Shown here: positions 34,573 through 43,108 of the stretch, one piece after another
How positions within the stretch are numbered: the first letter of the stretch is position 1
Layout: every line of letters starts with the position of its first letter
NCBI GenBank assembly: GCA_032229885.1
Contig: JAVYAJ010000180.1
Coordinates: 1 to 46,047 of the forward strand
Direction of reading: 5' to 3'
DNA from: Anammoximicrobium sp032229885
GTDB lineage: Bacteria > Planctomycetota > Planctomycetia > Pirellulales > Pirellulaceae
DNA length: 46,047 bases
Translations under genes and position numbers: made by a program
The notes under the pieces: generated by a model
The model's database searches: none
Seen by the model: the letters and a program-made list of their open reading frames with translations, nothing else
What the model was told of the DNA's origin: nothing

Positions 34573-36189
34573 GTGACGACCGATCCTCAACCTCCACCTG
34601 AGCGAGTCCCCTTGATGCGCTGTCCATCCGTCGTCCATCTCGCGTCCGGCCACGAATCGTCCCATCAGACGCTACATCGAATAACGACGCTGATGCTAAC
34701 CAGCGTCATTCTTTGCCTGTCGATAAGCTTGGCCAGGTACGGCTTCGGTGCGGATTCTCGGGGGGCGTCCAACGTCGTCTTCATCCTTGCCGACGATTTG
34801 GGGTGGGGCGAGCTGGGGTGCTACGGCCAGGAGAAGATCCCGACGCCGAACATCGATCGATTGGCGACACAGGGGATCCGCTTCACGCGTTTCTATTCGG
34901 GGGCGCCGGTGTGCGCGCCGGCGCGGTGCGTGCTGATGACGGGCAAGCATCTGGGCCATGCCGAGGTGCGGGGGAATCTGCCGGCCGCGCGTGTGTCCGC
35001 CGAGTTCACGGAAGGCCAGTGTCCGTTGTCCGCCCAGGCGGTCACGCTGGCGCAGGTGTTTCAGCGAGCCGGTTATGCGACGGGCGCGATGGGCAAGTGG
35101 GGCCTGGGGCCGGTCGGCAGCACGGGCGATCCGAATCGCGCCGGCTTCGACTTGTTCTTCGGCTACAACTGTCAGAGCCTCGCCCATAGCTACTACCCGT
35201 CGTATCTCTGGCGGAACGCCGAACAGGTTCCGCTCAACGCGACCCCCATCCCGGGCCATCAGAAACAGCCGGTGGGCCCGGTGCGGATGGACGATTGGAT
35301 CGGTCAGACCTACGCTTCGCGACCGATCGTCGCCGAGGCGGTGAAGTTTCTCGAGGCCAACGCCGCGCGGCCGTTCTTTCTGTACCTGCCGTTCACCGAG
35401 CCGCATGTGGCGATGCATCCGCCGCGCGAACTGGTCGAACGGTTTCCGCCGCAGTGGGATCGCGAGGCCTATCGCGGGCAATGCGGCTACTTGCCGCATC
35501 CGCGGCCGCGGGCGGCCTATGCGGCGATGATCGCCGATCTGGACGCCCACGTCGGTCGCGTGCTGGAAACGCTCGACCGGCTGGGCGTGGCCGACAGGAC
35601 GTTGGTGATCTTTACCAGCGACAACGGCCCCACCCACCCGCGTCCTCAGGATCCGCGTTTTCACGTGGGCGGCGTGGACGCCGTGTTTTTCCACAGCACG
35701 GCCGGGCTGCGCGGGTACAAGGGCAGCGTGTACGAGGGCGGAATCCGCGTCCCGATGATCGCGCGCCTGCCCGGCCAGATCCCGGCCGGCGTGGTCAGCG
35801 ACGCGCCCGGATACTTTGCCGATTGGTTTCCGACGTTGTGCGCTGCGGCCGGCTTGACGCCGCCGGCAGAACTGGACGGCGAGAGCTTGTGGCCCGTGAT
35901 GCGGGGCGGCGCGCCGCCACGCTCGCACAAGCCGATGGTCTGGGTCTTCCCCGAATACGGCGGCCAGGTGGCGGTGCGAATCGGCGACATGAAGGTCGTT
36001 CGTCAAGGGCTGAAGACGAAAAAGCCCGGCCCGTGGGAAGTGTATGACCTAGGCCGAGACCAAGCCGAAGAACACGATGTGGTCGCGGCGCATGCGGACG
36101 TGGTGCGACAGGCCATCGAGATCCTGCGCCGCGAGGTGTCGGACAACGCCCGCTTTCCGCTGGTGATCCCCGAGGTCAACGATGGTTGA
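34573..36189 (+). CDS. secreted sulfatase (formylglycine-dependent), active-looking
   Basis: Sulfatase family S1. Metal ligands are seen in ADDLGWGELG (D74, D75). The formylglycine signature is CAPARCVLMTGK (Cys114 to be converted, Arg118, Lys125). MGKWGLG, FTEPH, SDNGP and RGYKG supply the other catalytic Lys, His, Asp/Asn and Lys. It should hydrolyse a sulfate ester on a polysaccharide in the periplasm or outside. The open frame starts with GTG at 34573, but the signal peptide core (MLTSVILCLSISLARYGFGA) begins at residue 41, so ATG 34615 or 34693 is a likelier start. A formylglycine-generating enzyme or anSME is not in the window. Neighbours are the sugar transporter and the SMP-30 gene. 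Confidence 0.93.
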   Translation: MTTDPQPPPERVPLMRCPSVVHLASGHESSHQTLHRITTLMLTSVILCLSISLARYGFGADSRGASNVVFILADDLGWGELGCYGQEKIPTPNIDRLATQGIRFTRFYSGAPVCAPARCVLMTGKHLGHAEVRGNLPAARVSAEFTEGQCPLSAQAVTLAQVFQRAGYATGAMGKWGLGPVGSTGDPNRAGFDLFFGYNCQSLAHSYYPSYLWRNAEQVPLNATPIPGHQKQPVGPVRMDDWIGQTYASRPIVAEAVKFLEANAARPFFLYLPFTEPHVAMHPPRELVERFPPQWDREAYRGQCGYLPHPRPRAAYAAMIADLDAHVGRVLETLDRLGVADRTLVIFTSDNGPTHPRPQDPRFHVGGVDAVFFHSTAGLRGYKGSVYEGGIRVPMIARLPGQIPAGVVSDAPGYFADWFPTLCAAAGLTPPAELDGESLWPVMRGGAPPRSHKPMVWVFPEYGGQVAVRIGDMKVVRQGLKTKKPGPWEVYDLGRDQAEEHDVVAAHADVVRQAIEILRREVSDNARFPLVIPEVNDG

Positions 36190-36376
36190 GCCGCGTCTGC
36201 GGGCGCGTGTGCGACCAGAGCTCGACGTGCGCACGCCCGGCGAGGGTCGGGTTAGCCCAGGCGTGTGTCTTGCCGAGACGTGACCACGTGAGCAAGTCCC
36301 TCCGAGACTCGCCAGGGTTCGCGCGTCGTTGCCGGGTCTTGCGGTTCGCGAACGGTCGAGGCCGCAACCGGGCGGA

Positions 36377-37429
36377 TCAGCGAAATCCGCGGACTTGCAT
36401 TTGCAGCCCGTACAGGCTGCGCGTGGCCGTGATGAACAACGTCCGCCGATCGGCGCCGCCAAAGCAGACGTTGGACGTCCAATTCTCGGGGATCGCGATG
36501 TGCTCGATCTGCTCGCCGGCGCGATCGAACACGGTCACTCCCTTGCCGGTCAGATACACGTTGCCCTGCTGGTCGATCGTCATGCCGTCGGAGCCCAGCT
36601 CGCAGAACAGCCGTTTGTCCGTCAACCGGCCATCGGGCTGGATCGCGTACATGAACGTCTGTTTGGCGGAGATATCGGCGATGTACAGCGTCTGGCCGTC
36701 GGGCGTGCCGACGACGCCGTTCGGTTTCTTCAAATCATCGACAACCCGCGTTAAACGTTGATGGTCGGGCGCGAGATAGTAGACGCCTTCGACCTCCTGT
36801 TCGGCCGGTCCGCGATTCCAATACGAGCGCTTGTAGAACGGATCCGTGAGGTACATGCCGCCGTCGGGACGGATCCACAGGTCGTTCGGACCGTTCAGCA
36901 GTTTTCCCGCGTACTTCCGGACGACGACGGTCGCACGACCGGCCGGATCGAACCACCATAGCTGATTCTCCGCGTCCGCGCACGCCCAGAGCCGGTCCTG
37001 CGCGTCGAAATACAGTCCGTTCGAACGCCCGCAAGGTTGAAGAAACGTGGACAACTGGCCGTCGACGCTCCACTTGAGAATGCGGTCGTTCGGTTGGTCC
37101 GTGAAAAAGACATTGCCCGCCGCGTCGGCGGTCGGGCCTTCGGTGAACGTGAACCCATCGGCCAACAGTTTCACTTGGGCGCCGGGCGCGATGATGCGCG
37201 ACGCGTCGGCCGCGTTGCCGTTGGCTGCGGTGGGGTCGGCGATGACGTTGTCGGCAGTCGTGTTGTCGGCAGTCGTGTTGTCGGCAGTTGTGTTGTCGGC
37301 AGTTGTGTTGTCGGCAGTTGTGTTGCCGGCGGCCCGCAACGGACGGTCGGCAACGCACCAACAGGCCAGCCCCACTAGGACGCAGGCCCAGCGAAGCTGC
37401 GTCGCGATCGGGTAACGAGTAGCGGTCAT
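36377..37429 (-). CDS. secreted SMP-30/gluconolactonase-like protein, 350 aa
   Basis: A six-bladed propeller of the SMP-30/gluconolactonase/LRE family. The expected metal-site residues are visible: Glu in FTEGPTADAAGN, Asn in GPNDLWIRPDG, Asp in GSDGMTIDQQGN. Blade signatures recur (GNVFFTDQPND, GGMYLTDPFYK, QTLYIADIS, GNVYLTGKG). It probably opens a sugar lactone or similar ester after export. The ATG at 37429 has GGAGGGAG about 10 nt upstream; a longer frame lacks such a site. Residues 1-34 are a signal peptide, followed by five exact NTTAD repeats and a sixth, degenerate one before the enzyme. The DUF1080 gene is divergent, with a 241-bp shared promoter region. Confidence 0.9.
   Translation of the reverse strand: MTATRYPIATQLRWACVLVGLACWCVADRPLRAAGNTTADNTTADNTTADNTTADNTTADNVIADPTAANGNAADASRIIAPGAQVKLLADGFTFTEGPTADAAGNVFFTDQPNDRILKWSVDGQLSTFLQPCGRSNGLYFDAQDRLWACADAENQLWWFDPAGRATVVVRKYAGKLLNGPNDLWIRPDGGMYLTDPFYKRSYWNRGPAEQEVEGVYYLAPDHQRLTRVVDDLKKPNGVVGTPDGQTLYIADISAKQTFMYAIQPDGRLTDKRLFCELGSDGMTIDQQGNVYLTGKGVTVFDRAGEQIEHIAIPENWTSNVCFGGADRRTLFITATRSLYGLQMQVRGFR
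37247..37321 (-). repeat. five 15-bp coding repeats (NTTAD linker)
   Basis: Five adjacent 15-bp units encode NTTAD each, between the signal peptide and the SMP-30 domain. Units differ only at one silent C/T position, which points to recent slippage. A sixth partial unit follows. Confidence 0.9.
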
Positions 37430-37670
37430 CGTATTGATCTCCCTCCAGTAGCGGCAAACGAGCGGCTCGGCGCGAGCCGGTGTCGCGCCCATTCTACGAC
37501 ATTTTTTCCCCGCGATGCGAGGTGAACGAAGGCAGTTGCTGGTTCGGGCGTATGCGCGGTGCGCAGCCGCTTGACGTAGCTTTGGCGGCTGGCGATATTC
37601 ATTTCGATTTCTGGCACTAGACCGCCCGACGGCCGAATGCTTCGAACCTCTATCGACGGAGATCCGCATC

Positions 37671-38378
37671 ATGCAAAAAACTCGTACCGCGATCGTTCTG
37701 GTAACGTGTTTCGTGATTCTTGCGCCTGTTTGGGGCGCAGACGGTGCAGAGCGGACGGCGTCTGGCATCCAGCTCGTTCCCGCCGGCGGCCAGCCGGGGT
37801 CGCTGGACGGCTGGAAGTCTTATCATAGCGAAGACGTTCTCACGGCCGCGGTCTGGTCGCTGGACGCCCAGGGCGTTCTGCGTTGCACGGGTTCGCCGTT
37901 GGGCTATTTGTACACCGCGAAGGTTTACGACGATTTTGTCTTGGAGCTCGAATGGCGATGGCCGCCGGGCAACGAACCGGGCAAAGGCGGAGTGCTGATC
38001 CGGACCACGGGCCCGGATAAGATCTGGCCGAAGAGCTTGGAAGCTCAGATCAACGCCGGCGACGCGGGCGATTTCTGGGGATTGGATGGCTATCGCCTGG
38101 ACGGCCCCGCGGATCGCAAACGAACGCTCGAGCATCCACAGTTCGGACAACTGACCAACCTCAAAAAATCGGCGATGGTCGAACGCCCGGCGGGCCAATG
38201 GAACACGTACAAGATCGTCGCTGACGGCGAGGTCGTAACGCTGGAGATCAACGGGCACACCGTCAACCGCGCGGTCGGCTGCGAGACGACGCCGGGAAAA
38301 ATCCTGTTGACCGCGGAAGGCTCGCCGATCGAATTTCGCAACGTGCGGCTGCGGTCCCTGGCGAGGGCGGGAGGATAA
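37671..38378 (+). CDS. secreted DUF1080 (3-keto-disaccharide hydrolase-like) protein, 235 aa
   Basis: Signal peptide at 1-22 (MQKTRTAIVLVTCFVILAPVWG). The rest is one DUF1080 concanavalin-like domain: LDGWKSYHSED, FVLELEWRWPPG, GGVLIRTTGPDKIWPKSLEAQ (cut here to its typical GGVLIR...WP..LE.Q pattern), WNTYKIVADGEVVTLEINGH and IEFRNVRLR at the end. Members of this family, very common in planctomycetes, include enzymes acting on 3-keto sugars; no individual substrate can be assigned. A GGAG site lies 10 nt before the ATG. It is divergent from the SMP-30 gene and upstream of a sulfatase-fold gene, which fits a glycan-processing neighbourhood. Confidence 0.9.
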   Translation: MQKTRTAIVLVTCFVILAPVWGADGAERTASGIQLVPAGGQPGSLDGWKSYHSEDVLTAAVWSLDAQGVLRCTGSPLGYLYTAKVYDDFVLELEWRWPPGNEPGKGGVLIRTTGPDKIWPKSLEAQINAGDAGDFWGLDGYRLDGPADRKRTLEHPQFGQLTNLKKSAMVERPAGQWNTYKIVADGEVVTLEINGHTVNRAVGCETTPGKILLTAEGSPIEFRNVRLRSLARAGG

Positions 38379-38467
38379 GCCTTGCAGGTCGATGCGACGG
38401 CGCGTTTCGCAGGTCGGGCACGGGACAGGTTCGAGTCCGCGCGGCGACGAGCGCCGACATGGGGTTC

Positions 38468-38492
38468 GGGCGCGTCGGTTGCGGACGCGCCC
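38468..38492 (+). terminator. GC-rich stem-loop downstream of the DUF1080 gene
   Basis: GGGCGCGTC pairs perfectly with GACGCGCCC around a 7-nt loop. No T-tract follows, so termination is plausible but unproven. Confidence 0.4.
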
Positions 38493-38620
38493 GCGGCGGC
38501 CGACCGTTTGCGGCGCACCGTCCGAGGCCGTGAAAATTGGGCGCGGACCGCGATCTGGGCGGACTCAAGGACGTCGCGGCCGGCGGTGAGGTGAACGTGA
38601 CGATCCGGCGATCCGCAAAG

Positions 38621-38670
38621 GTGCGCTTGTCAAAGATGCGCTTGACGATGCGCTTGACGATGCGCTTGTC
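38621..38670. repeat. 12-bp tandem repeat GATGCGCTTGAC
   Basis: Two exact units (38635-38646, 38647-38658) are flanked by near-copies on both sides, about four units in total. Confidence 0.75.
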
Positions 38671-38705
38671 AGGATGAAAACTGCGCTTCGAACGCATTCT
38701 TTTTG

Positions 38706-38731
38706 TTGTGCATCTTTACTGTGCTGCACAA
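38706..38731. promoter_or_regulatory. inverted repeat, possible operator
   Basis: TTGTGCA (38706-38712) and TGCACAA (38725-38731) are exact reverse complements separated by 12 nt, in AT-richer DNA about 200 bp before the next gene. Could be an operator or a hairpin. Confidence 0.3.
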
Positions 38732-38929
38732 ATTGCGTAAACTTCCCATGCGCGTAGAGCTTCGGATTCTGCCTCTATTGAGGCAGGGAGCCGCTTTGAC
38801 AGCGCGCCGTCCGCTGTCGATCCCAGCGGGCGCGGCATGCCCGGGTTGCATGAGGCCCGAGTGCCCGGCGCTGGCCGTGCGGCGTGGCAACCGGCTCGAC
38901 GACCGTCCGTATTACCAAGGGGAACAGCC

Positions 38930-40504
38930 ATGTGGTCGCGAAGACTTTTACGTCTTGCCTGTGTGCCGATCATCGTTTCGTTGGTGTTGCTTGGTCAGTT
39001 CGTGGTTGGCCAGACGCCGCCGAACGCCAAGGGCGTCGTCGAAAGTCCGTCGGATCGCAGCGGCGCCGAGCAGGCTGCGCCGACCGGGCAGACACTTCGA
39101 GATTCGCTGACCAGAAAGCTCAAGGAGGCATTGGACGCGGCAGAGGGGATCACGGGCGAGGATCGCGACACGGCGACGCGAATTCTGGAGGAAGCGGACG
39201 CTGCGCTGACGCGGATTCGCGAGGAAAATCGGCGGGCGTTGGAGCAGGCGAACCGTCAGGTTCGGATCGTGAACAACCACTGCCCGAACGTCGTGCTGTT
39301 CTTGCTCAACGGGGTCGGATACGGCGAATTGGGCGCGTATGGCCAGCAACTGATCAAGACACCGGTCGCGGACGCGCTGGCGGCGACGGGCGCCCGCTTT
39401 ACGCAGTTCTACGCGGGCGCGCCCACCAGTGTCGCCTCGCGCGGGACGCTGTACAGCGGCAACACGACGGCTCGAGGCGAGCAGCTCGGCGACGACTGGG
39501 TCGTCCTCCGGCGTCAGGACCATTCGCTGGCCAAGATGTTGTACCGAGGCGGTTACGAGACTGGCCTGTTCGGCGTGTGGGGCGCGGGGCCGATCGAGCG
39601 CGCGGGGCATCCGAACCAACAGGGATTCCAGACGTTCTTCGGTTATCTCGACGATGCGAGCGCAGCCGACTTGTATCCTTCGTCGCTGTGGCGAAACGGG
39701 GATCGGGTGCCGCTGGACGGGAATGCGAACGGCGCAAAGACCCAGTATGCGCCCGACGTGATCGTCGAGGCGGCGAAACGCTTCGTCGACAAACACTATA
39801 AACGGCCGTTTTTTCTGACCGTCGCGTTTCCGATGTCGCCTGCGGCAGGCAGTCCCGTCGTGCCGAGCCTCGAGCCTTATGCCGATCAGGATTGGCCGGA
39901 ACAGGACAAGGCGCGGGCCGCCCTGTTGACCCGCGTGGACCGCTATATCGGTCAAATCGTCGCAAGGGTTCGCGAACGACACGTTCTGGGGCGAACGCTC
40001 ATCGTGATCACGAGCGATCATGGTCCGCCAGCGGTCGCCGGCGACGATCGCTTTCAAGGGACCGGCCCCTTTCGAGGTCGGGCGGGCGACCTGTACGAAG
40101 GCGGGATCCGCGTGCCGCTGATCATGAACGGGCCCGGCGCGCCAGGGGAGTCGGCCGAGTCCGAGGCGCCCTTCGCGATGTGGGACTTGCTGCCGACGTT
40201 ACGAGATCTGACCGCCACGATGAACCGTCCACGGGCGCTGGACGGCGTGTCGATGGCAGGCCGATTGAGCGGCGCACCGCAGGCTTCGGCGCCGCCGAAG
40301 GGCGTGCTGTATTGGGAGAGCCATCGTGGCCCGCTGGCTCAGGCCGCGCGCATCGATGCTTGGAAAGGCCATCGCGCGAATCCGACGGCCGATTGGGAAC
40401 TGTACGACTTGAAGGCGGACCCAGGCGAAGCACGGAATGTTGCCGGATCGAACCCGACCGTCGTCGACCAAATTCGAGAACTGGTCGGATCCCTGCGGCC
40501 TTGA
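38930..40504 (+). CDS. secreted sulfatase-fold protein lacking catalytic residues (pseudoenzyme), 524 aa
   Basis: The ATG at 38930 has AAGGGG upstream and starts a signal peptide (MWSRRLLRLACVPIIVSLVL). Residues 52-112 form a charged helical, probably coiled-coil extension not seen in ordinary sulfatases. From 119 on the chain aligns with the sulfatase at 34573: NVVLFLLNGVGYGELG, FYAGAPTSVASRGTLYSG, SDHGPP, LYEGGIRVPLI, WELYDLKADPGEARNVA. Yet the metal aspartates become N127 and G128; the formylglycine Cys becomes Ser167 without the following Pro; GKWG becomes GVWG; TEPH loses its His; and RGYKG becomes RGRAG. I infer loss of sulfatase activity and a binding or regulatory role. Confidence 0.85.
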   Translation: MWSRRLLRLACVPIIVSLVLLGQFVVGQTPPNAKGVVESPSDRSGAEQAAPTGQTLRDSLTRKLKEALDAAEGITGEDRDTATRILEEADAALTRIREENRRALEQANRQVRIVNNHCPNVVLFLLNGVGYGELGAYGQQLIKTPVADALAATGARFTQFYAGAPTSVASRGTLYSGNTTARGEQLGDDWVVLRRQDHSLAKMLYRGGYETGLFGVWGAGPIERAGHPNQQGFQTFFGYLDDASAADLYPSSLWRNGDRVPLDGNANGAKTQYAPDVIVEAAKRFVDKHYKRPFFLTVAFPMSPAAGSPVVPSLEPYADQDWPEQDKARAALLTRVDRYIGQIVARVRERHVLGRTLIVITSDHGPPAVAGDDRFQGTGPFRGRAGDLYEGGIRVPLIMNGPGAPGESAESEAPFAMWDLLPTLRDLTATMNRPRALDGVSMAGRLSGAPQASAPPKGVLYWESHRGPLAQAARIDAWKGHRANPTADWELYDLKADPGEARNVAGSNPTVVDQIRELVGSLRP

Positions 40505-40573
40505 TCGCAGGTCGCCGAGCCTCGTGTGGGGCCACGTCCGCGGCCGTGTTGGATCGGGCGCGGCTCGCGTCGA

Positions 40574-42166
40574 TCATTGCCTCGCGTTAGGCTGCGACTG
40601 AGCAGACGCCATCACGGCGCCCTGCGGTTGCATGCTCGGCGGTTGGATGCCCTGCGGCATGGCGCCGGGCGTGGCGCCCGCGAAGTTGGGCATCCAAGTC
40701 GGGCTTTGCCAAGGGTTCGTTTGTGTCGGGGACTGTGTGGGCGAGAAGTACAGCGTCGGCGTCGGGACGACACTCCCGGCCGATGACGCGAGTCCCGCCG
40801 GAGGGATCGACGCAGGCGGGGCCGCGACAGGCGCCGTCTGAGGCTGCGGCGGATCAAACGTCGGGACGGAGCTTTTGTTTGGTCCGGCGGCGTTCCGCGT
40901 TGGGCCCGTCGGCAAAAGCTGCCGCGTTGCCGCTTCGGCCAGTTCGACCGGAGTCGGCAGGCCTGGGGACGTCGGTGCATCCGAATTGGCAGCCTGCGAT
41001 GCCTTGCCGCCGGGTGTCGGTTCGCGCTGGATTTCGGGCGTGCTTTTCGCCTCGATCTTGGGGGGGAACCGAAAGACTCGCGACAGCATCAGGCCGCTCA
41101 TGGAGGCCGCTGTAGGAGCCGCGCTCGTCGAAGCCTGTGTTTGCGGACTGGTTGCCGGCGTGCTTGCGATACTCGACGGCGCCTGTCCGCCCGGCACGTC
41201 AGCAGCGGCAGCTCGTTCCGGTCGACCGGCTTCGTTGTCGAGCGGCTTGGTCTGATCCCCGCGATGGTATGCGGCCTGTGCGATATCGGCCCGAGCGGCT
41301 GGCGCGCGCGTCGTACGGACGCGGCCCGTCTTGCGATTTCGTTCGCTGACGGACTCGATCAGGCTGGATGTCTGGCCGGCCCGCGTCAGTTCGCTCAGCG
41401 TCGGATAGTGGATTCCCGGCGAAGTTGGCCCGAGCCGCTCGGGTGACGCGTTCGTCGAGCCGGGCGTCCCGGGTGAGCCATGCGGTTCATTGACGGGATC
41501 GGGTTGGCGATTCAACTGGGCCAATGCGTCGGCGGCCGGTTTGAGTTTGTCGTTTAGCGTCAATGCGCGACGATAGGCGGCCTGCGCGCCGGCCAGATCG
41601 CCGGCTTGCGTCTTGGCGTAGGCCAAATTGGCCTGCGCCTCGGCCTCGCCGCCGGCCCGGCGGAACTCGGCCAGACTCTCTTCATAGCGACCTGTTTTAC
41701 CCAATACGAGCCCGAGATTGTTGCGAGCGGCCTTGTATTGCGAGTCCGCGGCGATTGCCTGGCGGAACATCGCCTCGGCCTCGGCCAGCCGCCCCATCAC
41801 GAGCAGGTTGTACCCCGTGTCGTTCAGCAGCTCCGCCGAAGGCGTGGCCGCTTTGGCGGCGGCGTCAAAGTACTCAGCCGCCTTGTCATGCTCACGATTC
41901 TTGGCGGCGAGCACGCCTAGTCTATGCAGGACGACCGAATTCTGCGGCTCCTTCGAAAGGATGGCCTCGTAGATCTTGCCTGCGGTTTGAGCGTCGCCTT
42001 GTCGCTCGCTCAACCGGCCCATCGCGAGATATGCCTCGCGCTGCTGCTCGGTTTGCGCGGTTCTACCCGGCAGCAAACCTTTGATCCCGGGCATGTTCGC
42101 GCATCCGGTCATCGCGACGACCACGACGACCACGAGCAACGACCAATGGCGTTTTCCACAATGCAT
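40574..42166 (-). CDS. TPR lipoprotein with long Pro/Ser/Ala-rich tail, 530 aa
   Basis: A lipoprotein signal peptide ends in the lipobox AMTGC (Cys22). From about 40 to 225 there are four or five tetratricopeptide repeats, e.g. AYLAMGRLSERQGDAQTAGK, VVLHRLGVLAAKNREHDKAA and KAARNNLGLVLGKTGRYEES, likely a protein-docking scaffold. The remaining 300 residues are low complexity, rich in P, S, A, T and Q. AGGAGG lies 8 nt before the ATG at 42166, which rules out the longer frame reaching 42445. It is the last gene of the secretin operon; TPR lipoproteins (TadD-like, PilF-like) often assist secretin or pilus assembly, so that role is inferred. Confidence 0.85.
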   Translation of the reverse strand: MHCGKRHWSLLVVVVVVAMTGCANMPGIKGLLPGRTAQTEQQREAYLAMGRLSERQGDAQTAGKIYEAILSKEPQNSVVLHRLGVLAAKNREHDKAAEYFDAAAKAATPSAELLNDTGYNLLVMGRLAEAEAMFRQAIAADSQYKAARNNLGLVLGKTGRYEESLAEFRRAGGEAEAQANLAYAKTQAGDLAGAQAAYRRALTLNDKLKPAADALAQLNRQPDPVNEPHGSPGTPGSTNASPERLGPTSPGIHYPTLSELTRAGQTSSLIESVSERNRKTGRVRTTRAPAARADIAQAAYHRGDQTKPLDNEAGRPERAAAADVPGGQAPSSIASTPATSPQTQASTSAAPTAASMSGLMLSRVFRFPPKIEAKSTPEIQREPTPGGKASQAANSDAPTSPGLPTPVELAEAATRQLLPTGPTRNAAGPNKSSVPTFDPPQPQTAPVAAPPASIPPAGLASSAGSVVPTPTLYFSPTQSPTQTNPWQSPTWMPNFAGATPGAMPQGIQPPSMQPQGAVMASAQSQPNARQ

Positions 42167-42419
42167 GGAACAGCCTCCTGCTGTTGCGATTTCGCATCGA
42201 TACCTGACAAGCGTGCAGTCCGACCAAAGTCCTTTGCGGCTCGTGCTCGCCCGCAGTGAACGGGTCTGCGAACGGGCTGCAAACATCCGCAGCGGCAATC
42301 GCAACGTGTGCCGTTTCGAATGGTCGCCCGCGATCCCGCGGCAACGGACCTCAGAGCCAGCAACGCCTGGCTCGGCGAGCCCGAGCCGCGCGAAGCCTGC
42401 GCTGCAGCGGCAACGGGTC

Positions 42420-43034
42420 TCAGAACCAACCGCCGCCAAATCCACCCATGCCGCCCATCATTCCACCCATACCGCCCATCATTCCACCCATGCCACCCGA
42501 CATGCCGGTAGCGTACGCGCCTTGCGCTTCGATGCCAGTCAGTGGTTGGGCGACGGCAGGGGCCACGACGACGCGCGTATCCGCGTCCGGGATGCCCATT
42601 CGGGTCAACGCGCGAACCACGACCTCGCGGCGCCTCATATCGAGGTCCGGGTTGAGATGAACGGGATACCGATAGGTTGTGTCAGGTTTGGCGCTGGTTT
42701 GGCTGCGCTCGATGACCACCGGATACGGTGCGCCGTTGCGCAGGTTTTCGGCGATTCGCTTGACGTGATCTTCGCCCTGTTCGTTCAGTTTCACTCCGTC
42801 AGCCACGTGCTTTTCGGTGGCTTGATTCAACTGGAACTCGTGCTGGTAGATCACGAACTTTGACGCCTCGGCGTTCGCCTCTTGCGTCTGGTTTATCTGA
42901 TCCACCACCGTTCCCAACATTTGAGGTGGCGGCGGCGCTTGGTAGTACAACGAAGGCGTGGTGCAGCCGGCTGCGGCCAGCAGCATCGACAGTGTGCACA
43001 AACACGTCGCGGATTGGAGAAACGAGCGGGTCAT
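42420..43034 (-). CDS. OmpA-like lipoprotein with Gly/Met-rich tail, 204 aa
   Basis: A lipoprotein signal peptide ends at LLAAAGC (Cys24). The central part (about 55-165) contains FVIYQHEFQLNQA, GEDHVKRIAENLRNG, PYPVVIERS, NPDLDMRRREVVVRALTRMG and TRVVVAP. This is the general layout of an OmpA-like domain with its R-R-x-x-V helix, so it may contact cell-wall polymer or the outer membrane. The family is frequent in planctomycetes, from memory. The last 25 residues are glycine/methionine repeats ending in FGGGWF. GGAAGGAA precedes the ATG. It sits 74 bp after the secretin gene in the same operon, so a secretin accessory role is plausible. Confidence 0.75.
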   Translation of the reverse strand: MTRSFLQSATCLCTLSMLLAAAGCTTPSLYYQAPPPPQMLGTVVDQINQTQEANAEASKFVIYQHEFQLNQATEKHVADGVKLNEQGEDHVKRIAENLRNGAPYPVVIERSQTSAKPDTTYRYPVHLNPDLDMRRREVVVRALTRMGIPDADTRVVVAPAVAQPLTGIEAQGAYATGMSGGMGGMMGGMGGMMGGMGGFGGGWF

Positions 43035-43108
43035 CAGACGATTCCTTCCGATTCACAAGATCCTGTCCGGTCCTTGACATCACGGGGTAAAGCGTGGGGT
43101 CCGCGCGG

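Larger units (their letters stand above)
38379..38929. other. non-coding region before the pseudo-sulfatase gene
   Basis: No protein-like frame. It contains a perfect 9-bp stem-loop (38468-38492), a short tandem repeat (38621-38670) and an inverted repeat TTGTGCA/TGCACAA (38706-38731). The stretch 38690-38750 is noticeably less GC-rich and is the likeliest promoter location for the downstream gene. Confidence 0.5.
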
